From: Methylophaga sp. | GTDB taxonomy: Bacteria; Pseudomonadota; Gammaproteobacteria; Nitrosococcales; Methylophagaceae | Reading direction: 5' to 3' | Assembly: GCF_030651745.1 (NCBI RefSeq) | Contig: NZ_JAUSCC010000028.1 | Coordinates: 1-32,563 of the forward strand | DNA length: 32,563 nucleotides | Shown here: positions 17,649 through 25,982 of the stretch, piece by piece | Position numbering within the stretch: the stretch's first letter is position 1 | Layout of the letters: the number at the start of each line of letters is the position of its first letter | Notes under the pieces: model-generated | What the model saw: only the letters and a program-made list of their open reading frames with translations | Databases searched by the model: none | Told to the model about the DNA's origin: nothing | Translations under genes and position numbers: made by a program

Positions 17649-18566
17649 ATGAAAAATCGTGCAGTTTTGCCAGATATGAGAGCCGTGAGCGCCTTTATTG
17701 AAATAATCCGCTCAGGCAGTTTAACGTTTACCGCCGAACAACTGGATATCCCAAAATCAACCTTAAGTCGACGTATTACCCAACTTGAGGAACGTGTAGG
17801 CCAAAAATTACTGCGTCGTGAATCAAACCGGCTGATACCTACTCAGGCAGGTCAATTATTTGCTGATTATTGCCAGCAATTTATTGATCTGGCTCAGCAA
17901 AGCCAGTTGGCCTTGGATGCTCTGCAGATGGAAGTAAGTGGAGAGCTCAACTTTACGTTTCATAACGCCTTTAGTTGCAGCTGGCTTAGCGACAAAGTGG
18001 AAACATTGATGGCCGAGCATCCTAAATTACATCTCAAAATGCGAACCGGCTTTAGTTTGCCACATGCTACCGAGGGAGAATCCGTCACCTTATGGCTGGG
18101 AAAAGTCAGTGATAACGGTTTACGCCATGAATGTCTGGGCCAGCTTAGCCAAGGTATTTATGCCAGCCCTAACTATTTGCAACAGGCTGCTGAAATCACC
18201 CATCCCCGCCAGTTAATCGAACATGAGTGGATTGACACCCTTGACCAATCAATACACGAATTACCATTAACCCATCCAGAGGAAAAACCGTTTAAATTGC
18301 CAGTAAGACCATCGCGCATGTCCGCTGATCAGTTTATGATGCAGGCCGATGCTGTTGCCCGTGGTAAAGGGTTGGGCTTTTATCCGGATTGGTTGGCTGA
18401 ACTGAAATTAACCAACGAACCGCATACGCTAAAAAGATGCTTACCAGAATGGAATGGACCGAGCTTACCCATTTGGTTAATGTATCCCCATGGGCATTTA
18501 TCACGTCGAACCAGAGTGTTTATTGAGCATCTGAAAGCCGATCTTCCTGCCGCCTGGAATAATTGA
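17649..18566 (+). CDS. LysR-family transcriptional regulator
   Basis: I start this 305-aa protein at ATG 17649, which has AGGA 5 nt upstream; the open frame extends further but only with a TTG start. The winged helix-turn-helix is at about residues 10-70 (MRAVSAFIEIIRSGSLTFTAEQLDIPKSTLSRRITQLEERVGQKLLRRESNRLIPT, abbreviated here to its key SLTFTAEQLDIPKSTLSRRI). A substrate-binding-like effector domain of about 200 residues follows. It is transcribed divergently from the porin gene, the usual arrangement for a LysR regulator and its target, so control of the porin is the simplest inference. The effector is unknown. No clear terminator follows; the diguanylate cyclase starts 87 bp later. Confidence 0.92.
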   Translation: MKNRAVLPDMRAVSAFIEIIRSGSLTFTAEQLDIPKSTLSRRITQLEERVGQKLLRRESNRLIPTQAGQLFADYCQQFIDLAQQSQLALDALQMEVSGELNFTFHNAFSCSWLSDKVETLMAEHPKLHLKMRTGFSLPHATEGESVTLWLGKVSDNGLRHECLGQLSQGIYASPNYLQQAAEITHPRQLIEHEWIDTLDQSIHELPLTHPEEKPFKLPVRPSRMSADQFMMQADAVARGKGLGFYPDWLAELKLTNEPHTLKRCLPEWNGPSLPIWLMYPHGHLSRRTRVFIEHLKADLPAAWNN

Positions 18567-18590
18567 ACATATCTGTTTTAAGTCATTTAA

Positions 18591-18655
18591 ATGCTTGAAG
18601 CCATTACTGCATCAGCCTATTATTGAATTAACATTCAATGGTGTTATTCAAGCAT
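18591..18655 (+). promoter_or_regulatory. Nested inverted repeats covering the GGDEF gene start
   Basis: ATGCTTGAA (18591-18599) is perfectly complementary to TTCAAGCAT (18647-18655), which includes the first two bases of the start codon. Inside it, CCATT (18601-18605) can pair with AATGG (18637-18641), and ATTGAA (18622-18627) with TTCAAT (18634-18639). The only candidate ribosome site, GGTG at 18640, falls in the middle stem. It may be an mRNA structure limiting translation, or DNA operators. Confidence 0.5.
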
Positions 18656-20060
18656 GAAGCAAAATTCATCAGATGGACCACAATCTTCACCTATCCTAAA
18701 CGGCAACCAGTTACTCGATCATTTACGTGCAGTTTCTCCTTATTTACCAGGTTTTATCTATCAGCTTTGCTTAAAGCCTGATGGCAAATTTCAGTACACC
18801 TATACCAGTTTGCAATTAGAAGCATTGTTTGGTGTAACCCATGAACAGGTTGCCGAAGATGCTTCGTTGTTATTGAAAATGATCCATCCGGATGATTATC
18901 AGCGTGTCATCAACGAAAGTATTGAATGTGCCGAGACGGCTAGTGCGTGGCACAGTGAATTTCGAATGCTTCTCAAAAATGGCCAAACTATCTGGATAGA
19001 GGCCTATGACACGCCATTAAGGGAAACTGACGGCACCATCGTCTGGACCGGCTATGGCAATGACATTACCCAACGCAAAAACTATGAAACAGCACTAGCT
19101 GAGAGCGAGAATAAGTTTCGCGCTTTTGTTGAAAATGCCAATGACATCATCTATTCACTCTCGTCTGATGGCATTTTGACCTATGCCTCACCCAACTGGA
19201 CAGAAATTCTGGGACATCCGCTGAGTGATGTCATTGGCAAATCAATTGAACAGTTTATTCATCCAGATGATGTATCTGCCTGCAATGGCTTTTTACAGCA
19301 AGTATGGCATAGCCAACAAAAACGCAGTGGTATTGAATATCGGATAAAACACTTTAATGGCCACTGGTGCTGGCACCGCAGCAACGCATCGCCTTTATTT
19401 AACAAACAAGGTGAAGTGAATTCCTATACCGGGATCGCCAGAGATATAACTGAACATAAACTGATGATGCAGCGCATGTCGCATATGGCCCTTCACGACA
19501 CCCTGACAGGACTGCCCAACCGTGCCAGTTTTACCGAACATCTTAATCAGGCAATTGTGCTAAGCCAGCGGGAACAACAAGCTTTGGCGGTATTGTTTCT
19601 GGATTTGGATAATTTCAAACCCGTTAATGACCAATATGGACACGCCATCGGTGATTTATTGTTGCAACAAGTTGCCAATCGGATCCGCCAATGCCTGCGT
19701 GATGCTGATGTAGTCGGCCGCATTGGCGGCGATGAATTTGTCGTGTTATTACGAAATGTTCATCATGTAGCCAATGCCCAGCAAACTGCAGAAAAAATCT
19801 GTGAATGTCTGAGCATCGCTTATGAAGTAGATGGCAAAATCCTGCATGTTGGCGTCAGTATTGGTATCGCTTTATATCCACTGCATGGCAGCAACGCCAT
19901 GCAGTTAGTACGTTATGCGGATGAAGCCATGTATGAAGCGAAAAAACTACCTGACCGTATTCAGGTTTTTGCCAGCCCACCACTTGGTTTGGGTTCTAAT
20001 AGGCAGGAAGAGTCTACGCCAGATGATCTTTCAGCAAAGTCGGTTGACGGTCAGCAGTGA
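18654..20060 (+). CDS. PAS-PAS-GGDEF diguanylate cyclase
   Basis: This 468-aa, probably cytoplasmic, sensor enzyme makes cyclic di-GMP from two GTP. No signal peptide or membrane helix is seen. Two PAS domains with trailing PAC segments cover about 30-143 (ending YGNDITQRK) and 152-268 (ending [10 protein letters not shown]). The GGDEF domain follows at about 280-440, with [25 protein letters not shown] and an intact GGDEF at 358-362. RDAD at 349-352, five residues before it, is a standard RxxD inhibitory site, so product feedback is expected. There is no EAL domain. The start lies in an inverted repeat with a weak ribosome site, suggesting low or regulated translation. The 3' end overlaps convergent gloA by 47 bp. 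Confidence 0.93.
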   Translation: MKQNSSDGPQSSPILNGNQLLDHLRAVSPYLPGFIYQLCLKPDGKFQYTYTSLQLEALFGVTHEQVAEDASLLLKMIHPDDYQRVINESIECAETASAWHSEFRMLLKNGQTIWIEAYDTPLRETDGTIVWTGYGNDITQRKNYETALAESENKFRAFVENANDIIYSLSSDGILTYASPNWTEILGHPLSDVIGKSIEQFIHPDDVSACNGFLQQVWHSQQKRSGIEYRIKHFNGHWCWHRSNASPLFNKQGEVNSYTGIARDITEHKLMMQRMSHMALHDTLTGLPNRASFTEHLNQAIVLSQREQQALAVLFLDLDNFKPVNDQYGHAIGDLLLQQVANRIRQCLRDADVVGRIGGDEFVVLLRNVHHVANAQQTAEKICECLSIAYEVDGKILHVGVSIGIALYPLHGSNAMQLVRYADEAMYEAKKLPDRIQVFASPPLGLGSNRQEESTPDDLSAKSVDGQQ

Positions 20061-20568
20061 AAATTTCAATCCAGTAACCATCTGGATCCTGAATAAAGGC
20101 GATGCCCTTCATCTTGCCATCATTGGGACGTTTTACAAACGGTACGCCAAACGCTTCAAAACGTTCACAGGCGGCATCAATATCCGGCACCGCAAAACCA
20201 ATATGGCCAAAACCTCGCGGCTCACTATTGCCGTTATGGTAAGCCAGTTCTTCTTTGTCTTCATCACCCCAGTTATGGGTTAATTCGAGCATAGCTGGTC
20301 GAGCAAAGGTTTGCTTGATACGCTCATCATTATCTTCGGACCAGTCCTGACGTTGCTCAGGCGAAATAGCTGCCATGAAATACAAGGTGAACTGCATTTC
20401 CGGAAAATCAAAGCGTTTGATTAAGGTCATGCCCATCACTTCAGAATAAAACTTCAGTGTTCGCTTTGGATCCTTAATGCGAAACATGGTCTGATTGAAT
20501 ACATAATCATGGGTCGCCGGATCATGTTGTTCGCTCAAACCTTCTGCTTTATCAAAATGTCGACTCAT
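20014..20568 (-). CDS. gloA: Glyoxalase I (lactoylglutathione lyase), long zinc-type
   Basis: The enzyme converts the methylglyoxal-glutathione hemithioacetal to S-lactoylglutathione in the cytosol. The 184-aa form belongs to the longer class shared by eukaryotes and some pseudomonads, not the roughly 135-aa E. coli nickel type. The four metal ligands are visible: Gln26 ([11 protein letters not shown]), Glu95 (LELTHNWG), His122 ([11 protein letters not shown]) and Glu168 (GYWIEIF). An AGGAG ribosome site precedes the ATG. It lies 22 bp downstream of corA on the same strand and probably shares its transcript. Its last 47 bp overlap the end of the diguanylate cyclase gene on the other strand, with no terminator between them. 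Confidence 0.95.
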   Translation of the reverse strand: MSRHFDKAEGLSEQHDPATHDYVFNQTMFRIKDPKRTLKFYSEVMGMTLIKRFDFPEMQFTLYFMAAISPEQRQDWSEDNDERIKQTFARPAMLELTHNWGDEDKEELAYHNGNSEPRGFGHIGFAVPDIDAACERFEAFGVPFVKRPNDGKMKGIAFIQDPDGYWIEIFTADRQPTLLKDHLA

Positions 20569-20590
20569 CTGTCTTACTCCTATGAAATTT

Positions 20591-21544
20591 TTACAACCAG
20601 CCTTTACGTTTGAAATAAAGATAAGGTGCCATGCCCGCCGCGACCATCAAACCAATGGCAAATGGATAACCAAAGCTCCATTCCAGCTCCGGCATATATT
20701 TAAAGTTCATCCCGTAAACACTGGCAATTAATGTCGGTGGCAGAAACACCACGGCGGCAATCGAGAAGGTTTTAATGATCTGTGCTTGCTGAATATTGAT
20801 AAAACCCTGGGTGGAGTCCATCAAGAAATTTATCTTGTCGAATAGGAAAGTCGTATGTGACATCAATGTCTCTAAATCTCGCAATATTTCGTATAAGGTT
20901 TCGCGAGAAGATCCCGGATCGCGTAAATGACGCAATAAAAAAGAAATATCACGCTGAGTATCCATCAAACAAAGACGGATCTTTCCGTTACTGTCTTCAA
21001 GGCGTGCCAGTTGACTGATGGCATCTTCCAGATCGGCACTTTCATCTTCTAAAACCAGATGACTGACCCGCTCCAACTGACGGTGGATATCTTCCAGATT
21101 ATCGGCATGATTCTCGACTTTTTGTTCCAGCAGCGTAATCAATAAATCGGTGGGCGTCTCACAACTAACCTGACCACGGCGGGCACGCATCCTTAACAGG
21201 CGAAAATCACTTAATTCACCATCACGAATCGCAATCAATCTATCTTGCTGCAGAATAAATGCGACTGAAACTGTATGGTGCCGCCCTTCTGAATAGCCCA
21301 GAAATAAAGAATGCACATGCAGACCGTCTTGATCGGTAAAACAACGGGCCGATGCTTCAATTTCCTCGACATCATCTACATCAGGTACCTCATCACTGAA
21401 TAAGGTAGCCAACAACGCTCGCTCCTCATCATCTGGCTCTAACGCATCAATCCAGTCTGCTTCCTTTAAATGATGTGCTAACTCCTCTCTTTCGACCTTG
21501 ATCTCTTTAATTAAGCCATGAGCAATTTTGTATAGGCGTAGCAT
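20591..21544 (-). CDS. corA: Magnesium/cobalt transport protein CorA
   Basis: This inner-membrane pentameric channel for Mg2+ (also Co2+, Ni2+) has 317 aa, against 316 in E. coli. The acidic cytoplasmic funnel domain fills residues 1-250, with conserved [38 protein letters not shown] and [15 protein letters not shown]. Two C-terminal helices follow, with the pore signature YGMN (GMN at 278-280), the MPEL loop, and the basic end [15 protein letters not shown] ribosome site precedes the ATG. The upstream 402-bp gap contains competing inverted repeats that could form a regulatory leader. Confidence 0.96.
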   Translation of the reverse strand: MLRLYKIAHGLIKEIKVEREELAHHLKEADWIDALEPDDEERALLATLFSDEVPDVDDVEEIEASARCFTDQDGLHVHSLFLGYSEGRHHTVSVAFILQQDRLIAIRDGELSDFRLLRMRARRGQVSCETPTDLLITLLEQKVENHADNLEDIHRQLERVSHLVLEDESADLEDAISQLARLEDSNGKIRLCLMDTQRDISFLLRHLRDPGSSRETLYEILRDLETLMSHTTFLFDKINFLMDSTQGFINIQQAQIIKTFSIAAVVFLPPTLIASVYGMNFKYMPELEWSFGYPFAIGLMVAAGMAPYLYFKRKGWL

Positions 21545-21649
21545 GCCGGCTCCTAATTTATTGGGTTTCGCATGAGGGATTTTTTAAAACATTGTAACGT
21601 AATGATAGCTTCATACCGCAAAGGCTATGACATTTCAGTGGCAATTCAA

Positions 21650-21665
21650 TGACAGAGCTATGTCA
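21650..21665. promoter_or_regulatory. Near-palindrome TGACAGAGCTATGTCA upstream of corA
   Basis: This is a 16-bp dyad with one mismatched pair, 106 bp before the corA start. It could be a protein-binding site. No known regulator motif is recognised. Confidence 0.3.
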
Positions 21666-21671
21666 GACTGA

Positions 21672-21727
21672 CCGGAATATTGCTATCTGTAGCGAATCAG
21701 ATTGCAGATCAACCTCCCTGATTCCGG
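21672..21727 (-). promoter_or_regulatory. Competing inverted repeats, candidate corA leader switch
   Basis: CCGGAAT (21672-21678) is complementary to ATTCCGG (21721-21727), and GAATCAG (21694-21700) is complementary to CTGATTC (21718-21724). The two right arms overlap by four bases, so only one stem can form at a time. This mutually exclusive arrangement is typical of attenuators and switches. It lies 128-183 bp upstream of corA and could be in its 5' leader if transcription starts beyond it. Strand and function are inferred. Confidence 0.4.
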
Positions 21728-21918
21728 CAAACCATACATTCATATTAGTGGCACGAGGTCACCACAAGGGCCCATTGTTGAAATTTAGATCAAGGTCTGA
21801 AAATTTCACCCACTAATAAACTATATAACCCGTTATTCGCTTCTAGATGAGGTGAAGATGTTTGCTTTAGACTTCTCTCCATACAAACACAATTTTGTAC
21901 AACTAAAGAAAATTTTGG

Positions 21919-21933
21919 CGAGCAATATGCTCG
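21919..21933 (-). terminator. Weak terminator-like hairpin after mnmE
   Basis: CGAGC-ATATT-GCTCG on the minus strand is followed by CCAAAATTTTCTTT, 14 bp after the mnmE stop. The stem is only 5 bp and the T-run is interrupted, so termination would be partial at best. Confidence 0.35.
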
Positions 21934-21946
21934 GAGGTTTCACTCA

Positions 21947-23305
21947 TCATTTGCCGATACAAAAACTGGAAAAGATCTGGTCCAGCAAGTCTTCGGTGGT
22001 GAAAGTTCCGGTAATTTCACCCAGTGCTGTTTGAGCTATGCGCAACTCTTCAGCAAGTAATTCTCCAGCTCCCATTCCCGTCAAACAGTTATAGCCATTC
22101 TCAATCGCTTGCTGGGCACGTTGTAAAGCATCCAAGTGTCGGCGACGCGCCATAAAGACACCTTCCTCCTCCGGATGAAAGCCCACCACTTCGCACAAAT
22201 GCTGGGTTAACAACGCCATACCATCGCCATTTTTGGCTGACAGATATATAACATTCAGATTGTTTTCAATGGTTATAGCTGGAGCATGGCCACTTTGATC
22301 AATTTTATTGCGAATCAAAGTAACCGATTTATCTGCCGGTAATGCTGCAAGAATCTTTTCATCCTGCTCGGTCATTCCCAACTTATCATCAATCAACAGC
22401 AGAATATGATCAGCCTGGGCCAACTCATTTTGCGTACGGCGAATACCTTCCAGCTCAACAATGTCATCGGTGGCATCATGCAAACCCGCTGTATCGGAAA
22501 TACGTAACGGCAAACCACCCAAATGGATTTGCTCACGTAAAACATCACGGGTGGTGCCTGCGACTTCAGTGACAATGGCTGCATCATGCCCAGCGAGACG
22601 ATTATGCAAACTGGATTTGCCGGCATTGGGTTGTCCGGCTAACACCACACTGATGCCTTCGCGCAATAATCGACCTTGACGAGCGCTGCCTTGTATACCA
22701 GCCAATATTGCCAACAATTGCTGCAGCTGTTTATCAACCTGTGCTTCACCAAGAAAATCAATTTCTTCATCCGCAAAGTCAATTGACGCTTCGACAAACA
22801 TGCGTAAATGGGTCAATTCCAGCAAAAAGTCGTTCACTTTTTTGGAAAACTCACCCTGCAAGGAACGCATCGCACTGCGTGCCGCCTGTTCGGTAGAGCT
22901 CTCAATCAAATCGGCAACTGCTTCTGCCTGAGCCAAATCCATTTTGCCATTGAGAAAGGCTCGCTCAGAAAACTCTCCAGGACGCGCCATCCGAGCACCG
23001 AGTTCAATTGCTCGCTGACAAAGCCTGTCCATCACCAGCGGACTGCCATGCCCTTGCAGCTCGATAACGTGTTCACCGGTAAATGAGGCAGGAGCAGCAA
23101 AATAAAGCGCAATACCGCTATCGATGATCTCTTTATCAGCAGCACGAAAATGGGTGAATTTAGCCTGACGGGGTTGAGCCAGTTTGCCGCAGATTTGCTC
23201 CGCAATCTGAGCACTTTTCGGACCAGATAAACGCACAACACCGACACCACCGCGTCCGGGCGCAGTGGCAACGGCAACGATGGTATCGGTGAAGGTTTCA
23301 GTCAT
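21947..23305 (-). CDS. mnmE: tRNA uridine-5-carboxymethylaminomethyl GTPase MnmE
   Basis: With MnmG, this GTPase installs (carboxymethyl)aminomethyl groups at the wobble uridine U34 of several tRNAs. It has 452 aa, a normal length. The N-terminal tetrahydrofolate-binding domain has DTIVAVATAPGRGGVGVVRLSG. The helical domain is interrupted by a G domain with the P-loop GQPNAGKSSLHNRLAG, DTAGLHD (G3) and NKID (G4). The C-terminal CIGK places the conserved Cys at 449. The residue after GKSSL is His where E. coli has Leu, a mild difference. It follows yidC by 35 bp, as in many bacteria, but mnmG and rsmG, its common neighbours, are not in the window. No good ribosome site is seen. Confidence 0.96.
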   Translation of the reverse strand: MTETFTDTIVAVATAPGRGGVGVVRLSGPKSAQIAEQICGKLAQPRQAKFTHFRAADKEIIDSGIALYFAAPASFTGEHVIELQGHGSPLVMDRLCQRAIELGARMARPGEFSERAFLNGKMDLAQAEAVADLIESSTEQAARSAMRSLQGEFSKKVNDFLLELTHLRMFVEASIDFADEEIDFLGEAQVDKQLQQLLAILAGIQGSARQGRLLREGISVVLAGQPNAGKSSLHNRLAGHDAAIVTEVAGTTRDVLREQIHLGGLPLRISDTAGLHDATDDIVELEGIRRTQNELAQADHILLLIDDKLGMTEQDEKILAALPADKSVTLIRNKIDQSGHAPAITIENNLNVIYLSAKNGDGMALLTQHLCEVVGFHPEEEGVFMARRRHLDALQRAQQAIENGYNCLTGMGAGELLAEELRIAQTALGEITGTFTTEDLLDQIFSSFCIGK

Positions 23306-23340
23306 CAGTAACGCTGTTTACTTATAGGTAACAACGGCTA

Positions 23341-24984
23341 TTACAGCGCACCCATTTTACGAGTGATATACCACTGCTGGGCAATCGACAGGATGTTGTT
23401 GACCAACCAGTAAAGCACCAGACCCGATGGGAAGAAGGCAAAGAACACGGTAAAGATGATCGGGAATACCTTCATCATCATCGCTTGTGCCGGATCTTGT
23501 GGCGCTGGATTCAGCTTTTGCTGGAACCACATGGTCAGACCAAACAAAACCGGCAACACAAAATAAGGATCAATCGCGGTCAAGTCATTCAACCAGAAAA
23601 TAAAGTCGGCCTGGCGTAACTCAATACTTTCCACTAATACCCAGTAGAAGGCCAAAAATACCGGCATTTGCACCAGGATCGGTAAACAACCTCCAAGCGG
23701 ATTGATTTTCTCGGTGCGATATAAATCCATCATTGCCTGATTGAATTTCTGCTTATCATCACCGTAACGTTCTTTCAGACTGGCCAATTTTGGTGTCAAC
23801 TTGCGCATCGATGCCATTGAACGATAACTGGCAGCAGACAGTTTATAAAACACCAGTTTGATCAAAAGAGTCAGTAAAACAATTGACCAACCCCAGTTGC
23901 CGGTCAATTTATGCAACCAGTCCATAACGATAAATAATGGCTTGGAGATGATGGTCAGAATACCGTAATCAACGGTCAGATCCAGATTCTCTGCAACTTG
24001 TTCCAGACGTTTGTGTTCTTTAGGTCCCAGATAAACTTTGTAAGAGGTCTGAGCCTGCTGGCCGTCTTCCGCAATAATGACCGGGAAGCGGATACCTGCA
24101 GTGTAATTAGTATTGTTGATCGATTTACCATACAGGCTGATTTCCAGTGGTTTACTCTCTGGAATAAATGCCGCCACAAAATAATGCTGGATCATCGCTG
24201 CCCAACCACCGTTTACATCACGGCGGAAATCATTTTTATTCAAATCCTTGAAAGCCACTTTCTCATATTCATTACCTTCACTGGAAAACACTGCGCCAGT
24301 ATAGGTGTAGATAAAAAAGCTATCGTCTTTCGCTTCATTACGATTGAATTGGGCATATGGATACGCGGCAAAGCGTTCTCCAGTTTGGTTTTCAACCTGA
24401 TAATCCACATTCACCAGATAGCTGTCACGGCTGAAAGTGTAGGTCTTGATAACCGTCAGACCGTTATCTGACTCCCAGCGTAAAGGAATGCTCACACTAT
24501 CGGCATTGTCTGCCAGGGTGTATTCGCTTTGCTCTGCAGTATAGATTTCATAATGCGTTGGGGCGGGGCCTTCAGCACGCAAACCGGATTGGGTAACAAA
24601 GAAATGATCGCGACCATCATTTAAAAACTGGACTGGCTGATCCGGTAAATTCACATCAACCGGGTATTTCAACAACGCCAGTTTGCGGATGTCCGCACCG
24701 CGCAAATCAATCATCGCGTCAATCACATCAGTTTTGACCCTGACCTGACTGGTTGAACTTGCTGTAGCTGGGTCACTGTCCGGCAAGGCAGGTAGCCCGT
24801 CAGCAGAAACAGCAACAGGCAATTCAGGTAGGTCATCTTGACGGTCAGCTGCAGCCGATGTTCCGGTTGTATCCGCTTGAGTGGCGACTTGTTGTGGACG
24901 CACATAGTCATTTTGCCAGGCTTCCCATAACAACAGAGAAACAATTAACAGGCCAAAAATAAACAGAGTTCTGAGGTTATCCAT
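23341..24984 (-). CDS. yidC: Membrane protein insertase YidC
   Basis: YidC inserts and folds inner-membrane proteins, alone or with SecYEG. It has 547 aa, against 548 in E. coli. The first transmembrane segment is LFIFGLLIVSLLLW. A large periplasmic beta-domain covers about 60-330. The conserved five-helix core starts near residue 350 with WGWSIVLLTLLIKLVFYKLSAASYRSMASMRKL, including the functionally important Arg, and continues with NPLGGCLPILVQMPVFLAFYWVL. It ends in KMGAL without a long basic tail. Its ATG overlaps the yidD stop by 8 bp, with no strong ribosome site of its own, so translational coupling is likely. Confidence 0.96.
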   Translation of the reverse strand: MDNLRTLFIFGLLIVSLLLWEAWQNDYVRPQQVATQADTTGTSAAADRQDDLPELPVAVSADGLPALPDSDPATASSTSQVRVKTDVIDAMIDLRGADIRKLALLKYPVDVNLPDQPVQFLNDGRDHFFVTQSGLRAEGPAPTHYEIYTAEQSEYTLADNADSVSIPLRWESDNGLTVIKTYTFSRDSYLVNVDYQVENQTGERFAAYPYAQFNRNEAKDDSFFIYTYTGAVFSSEGNEYEKVAFKDLNKNDFRRDVNGGWAAMIQHYFVAAFIPESKPLEISLYGKSINNTNYTAGIRFPVIIAEDGQQAQTSYKVYLGPKEHKRLEQVAENLDLTVDYGILTIISKPLFIVMDWLHKLTGNWGWSIVLLTLLIKLVFYKLSAASYRSMASMRKLTPKLASLKERYGDDKQKFNQAMMDLYRTEKINPLGGCLPILVQMPVFLAFYWVLVESIELRQADFIFWLNDLTAIDPYFVLPVLFGLTMWFQQKLNPAPQDPAQAMMMKVFPIIFTVFFAFFPSGLVLYWLVNNILSIAQQWYITRKMGAL

Positions 24985-25213
24985 TGTGTTTTTTTGTCTT
25001 TAGTTCAGGAACAGGATCCACGCCGCCGGCGTGCCAAGGATGACAGCGTGAGAGTCGGCGTAAACCGAGCCACACACCACGAAGCGAGCCATGCGTTTGA
25101 ATGGCTTCAATCATATATTGGGAGCAAGTAGGTTGGAAACGGCAGTGCATGCCCATGAACGGGCTTAATAAAAAGCGATACGCGCGAACAAAAGCGATCA
25201 GGATGTTTGCCAT
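24977..25213 (-). CDS. yidD: Membrane protein insertion efficiency factor YidD
   Basis: YidD is a small membrane-associated protein that assists YidC-dependent insertion. I use the internal ATG giving MANILIAFVRAYRFLLSPFMG (78 aa), because the longer open frame adds 14 residues absent from the family. The signature is FQPTCSQYMIEAIQTHG with LGLRRLSRCHPWHAGGVDPVP. It overlaps the end of rnpA by 16 bp and the start of yidC by 8 bp, the compact order typical of this locus. Confidence 0.93.
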   Translation of the reverse strand: MANILIAFVRAYRFLLSPFMGMHCRFQPTCSQYMIEAIQTHGSLRGVWLGLRRLSRCHPWHAGGVDPVPELKTKKHNG

Positions 25214-25551
25214 TGTGCCACCACGGTTAACCAATGTCGCTCCAATGCTGCCCATAATTGCGATGAATCCCGCTGACTGATATCAGGACGTGATAACACC
25301 ACAATATCGATATTGGATAAAGCTGATTGATGCTGCCGGAAAGACTCCCGGATGATCCGCTTTACCCGGTTACGTTGACTGGCCAGCTTAAGATGCTTCT
25401 TTGCGATTGCCAGTCCCAGTCGAGGATGCCCGACCGAGTTTTCAACGCTCAGTATCGTCAGACCACCGCCACCAGTGCGCTTTCCCTGACGAAAAACCCG
25501 GGTAAAATCTCCCGGGCTATTCATTTTCATGGCTCGGCTGAATGTGGCCAA
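25198..25551 (-). CDS. rnpA: Ribonuclease P protein component
   Basis: This is the basic protein subunit of RNase P, which helps the catalytic RNA bind and process pre-tRNA 5' leaders. The RNR motif is present as ASQRNRVKRIIRESFR, along with GHPRLGLAIAKKHLK. The start is uncertain. I choose TTG at 25551 (M-ATFSRAMKMNSPGDFTRVF, 117 aa), because it aligns with the usual N-terminus and has GAGGG upstream. A GTG at 25560 is the alternative, and the ATGs at 25521 and 25515 would remove conserved residues. It begins 28 bp after the rpmH stop. Confidence 0.9.
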   Translation of the reverse strand: MATFSRAMKMNSPGDFTRVFRQGKRTGGGGLTILSVENSVGHPRLGLAIAKKHLKLASQRNRVKRIIRESFRQHQSALSNIDIVVLSRPDISQRDSSQLWAALERHWLTVVAQWQTS

Positions 25552-25579
25552 GTCATGCACCCTCTGCGAACAGAGAGAA

Positions 25580-25714
25580 TTAAACAGAAAGTTTTGCGCG
25601 GCCTTTGGCTCTACGGGCGTTAATAACACGACGGCCACCGACAGTTTTCATGCGTGCGCGGAAACCATGAGTACGTTTGCGCTTCAGATTACTAGGCTGA
25701 AAAGTTCTTTTCAT
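25580..25714 (-). CDS. rpmH: 50S ribosomal protein L34
   Basis: This is the complete 44-aa L34, beginning [19 protein letters not shown] and ending [16 protein letters not shown] ribosome site lies 8 nt upstream of the ATG; the longer open frame upstream is leader RNA. It heads the rpmH-rnpA-yidD-yidC-mnmE series and is divergent from dnaA. A strong promoter is seen at 25796-25825. Confidence 0.97.
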   Translation of the reverse strand: MKRTFQPSNLKRKRTHGFRARMKTVGGRRVINARRAKGRAKLSV

Positions 25715-25795
25715 TTCACCAACTCCAGGAATAACAATGGTTTTGCAGCCGGTAAGCGTCTCTCGAACGGAAACAGCCGGGGCAAAAGACATGGG

Positions 25796-25825
25796 ATTAT
25801 AGGGTTTGCAGGCATAACAAGTCAA
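25796..25825 (-). promoter_or_regulatory. rpmH promoter
   Basis: On the minus strand, TTGACT (25825-25820), an 18-bp spacer and a perfect TATAAT (25801-25796) form a sigma-70 promoter. It would give a leader of about 75 nt before rpmH. This is the best-formed promoter in the dnaA-rpmH gap. Confidence 0.78.
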
Positions 25826-25886
25826 ACCGCATTCACCTTAACGACTGACATTATTTTACTTGCCAAACGACCTGCATGCAGATAAC

Positions 25887-25915
25887 TTTAGAAGCCCTGC
25901 CTATCACGCTATACT
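25887..25915 (+). promoter_or_regulatory. Candidate dnaA promoter
   Basis: TTTAGA (25887-25892), a 17-bp spacer and TATACT (25910-25915) lie about 70 bp before the dnaA GTG. The -10 is good and the -35 weak. I found no match to the DnaA box TTATNCACA in either orientation in 25715-25982, so autoregulation or an origin here is not supported by eye. Confidence 0.42.
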
Positions 25916-25982
25916 ATCGCCTACGAAAGCCTGCAGTTGTCAGTCTGTTTACTTTAAACCATATATTAGTCAAGGAGTTGCT

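Larger units (their letters stand above)
21545..21946. other. 402-bp noncoding region between mnmE and corA
   Basis: This is the longest gap in the window. It contains a near-palindrome (21650-21665), two mutually exclusive stem pairs (21672-21727), a GTGG/CCAC hairpin near 21749-21766, and a weak terminator-like stem close to mnmE (21919-21933). On the corA strand two tiny overlapping frames exist (11 codons at 21740-21775, and a second starting at 21743), neither with a ribosome site. On the plus strand a 58-codon frame from 21858 has a GAGG but runs into mnmE antisense; I did not accept it as a gene. Confidence 0.6.

Noticed and set aside
21858..22034. 58-codon plus-strand frame with a GAGG ribosome site upstream
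   Set aside because: The second half is antisense to the conserved C-terminus of mnmE, the peptide shows no domain, and no clear promoter precedes it. A real small gene is possible but not supportable.
25860..25982. In-frame upstream extension of DnaA
   Set aside because: It adds 41 residues with no family counterpart, whereas GTG 25983 has AAGGAG at 5 nt and yields the standard N-terminus.
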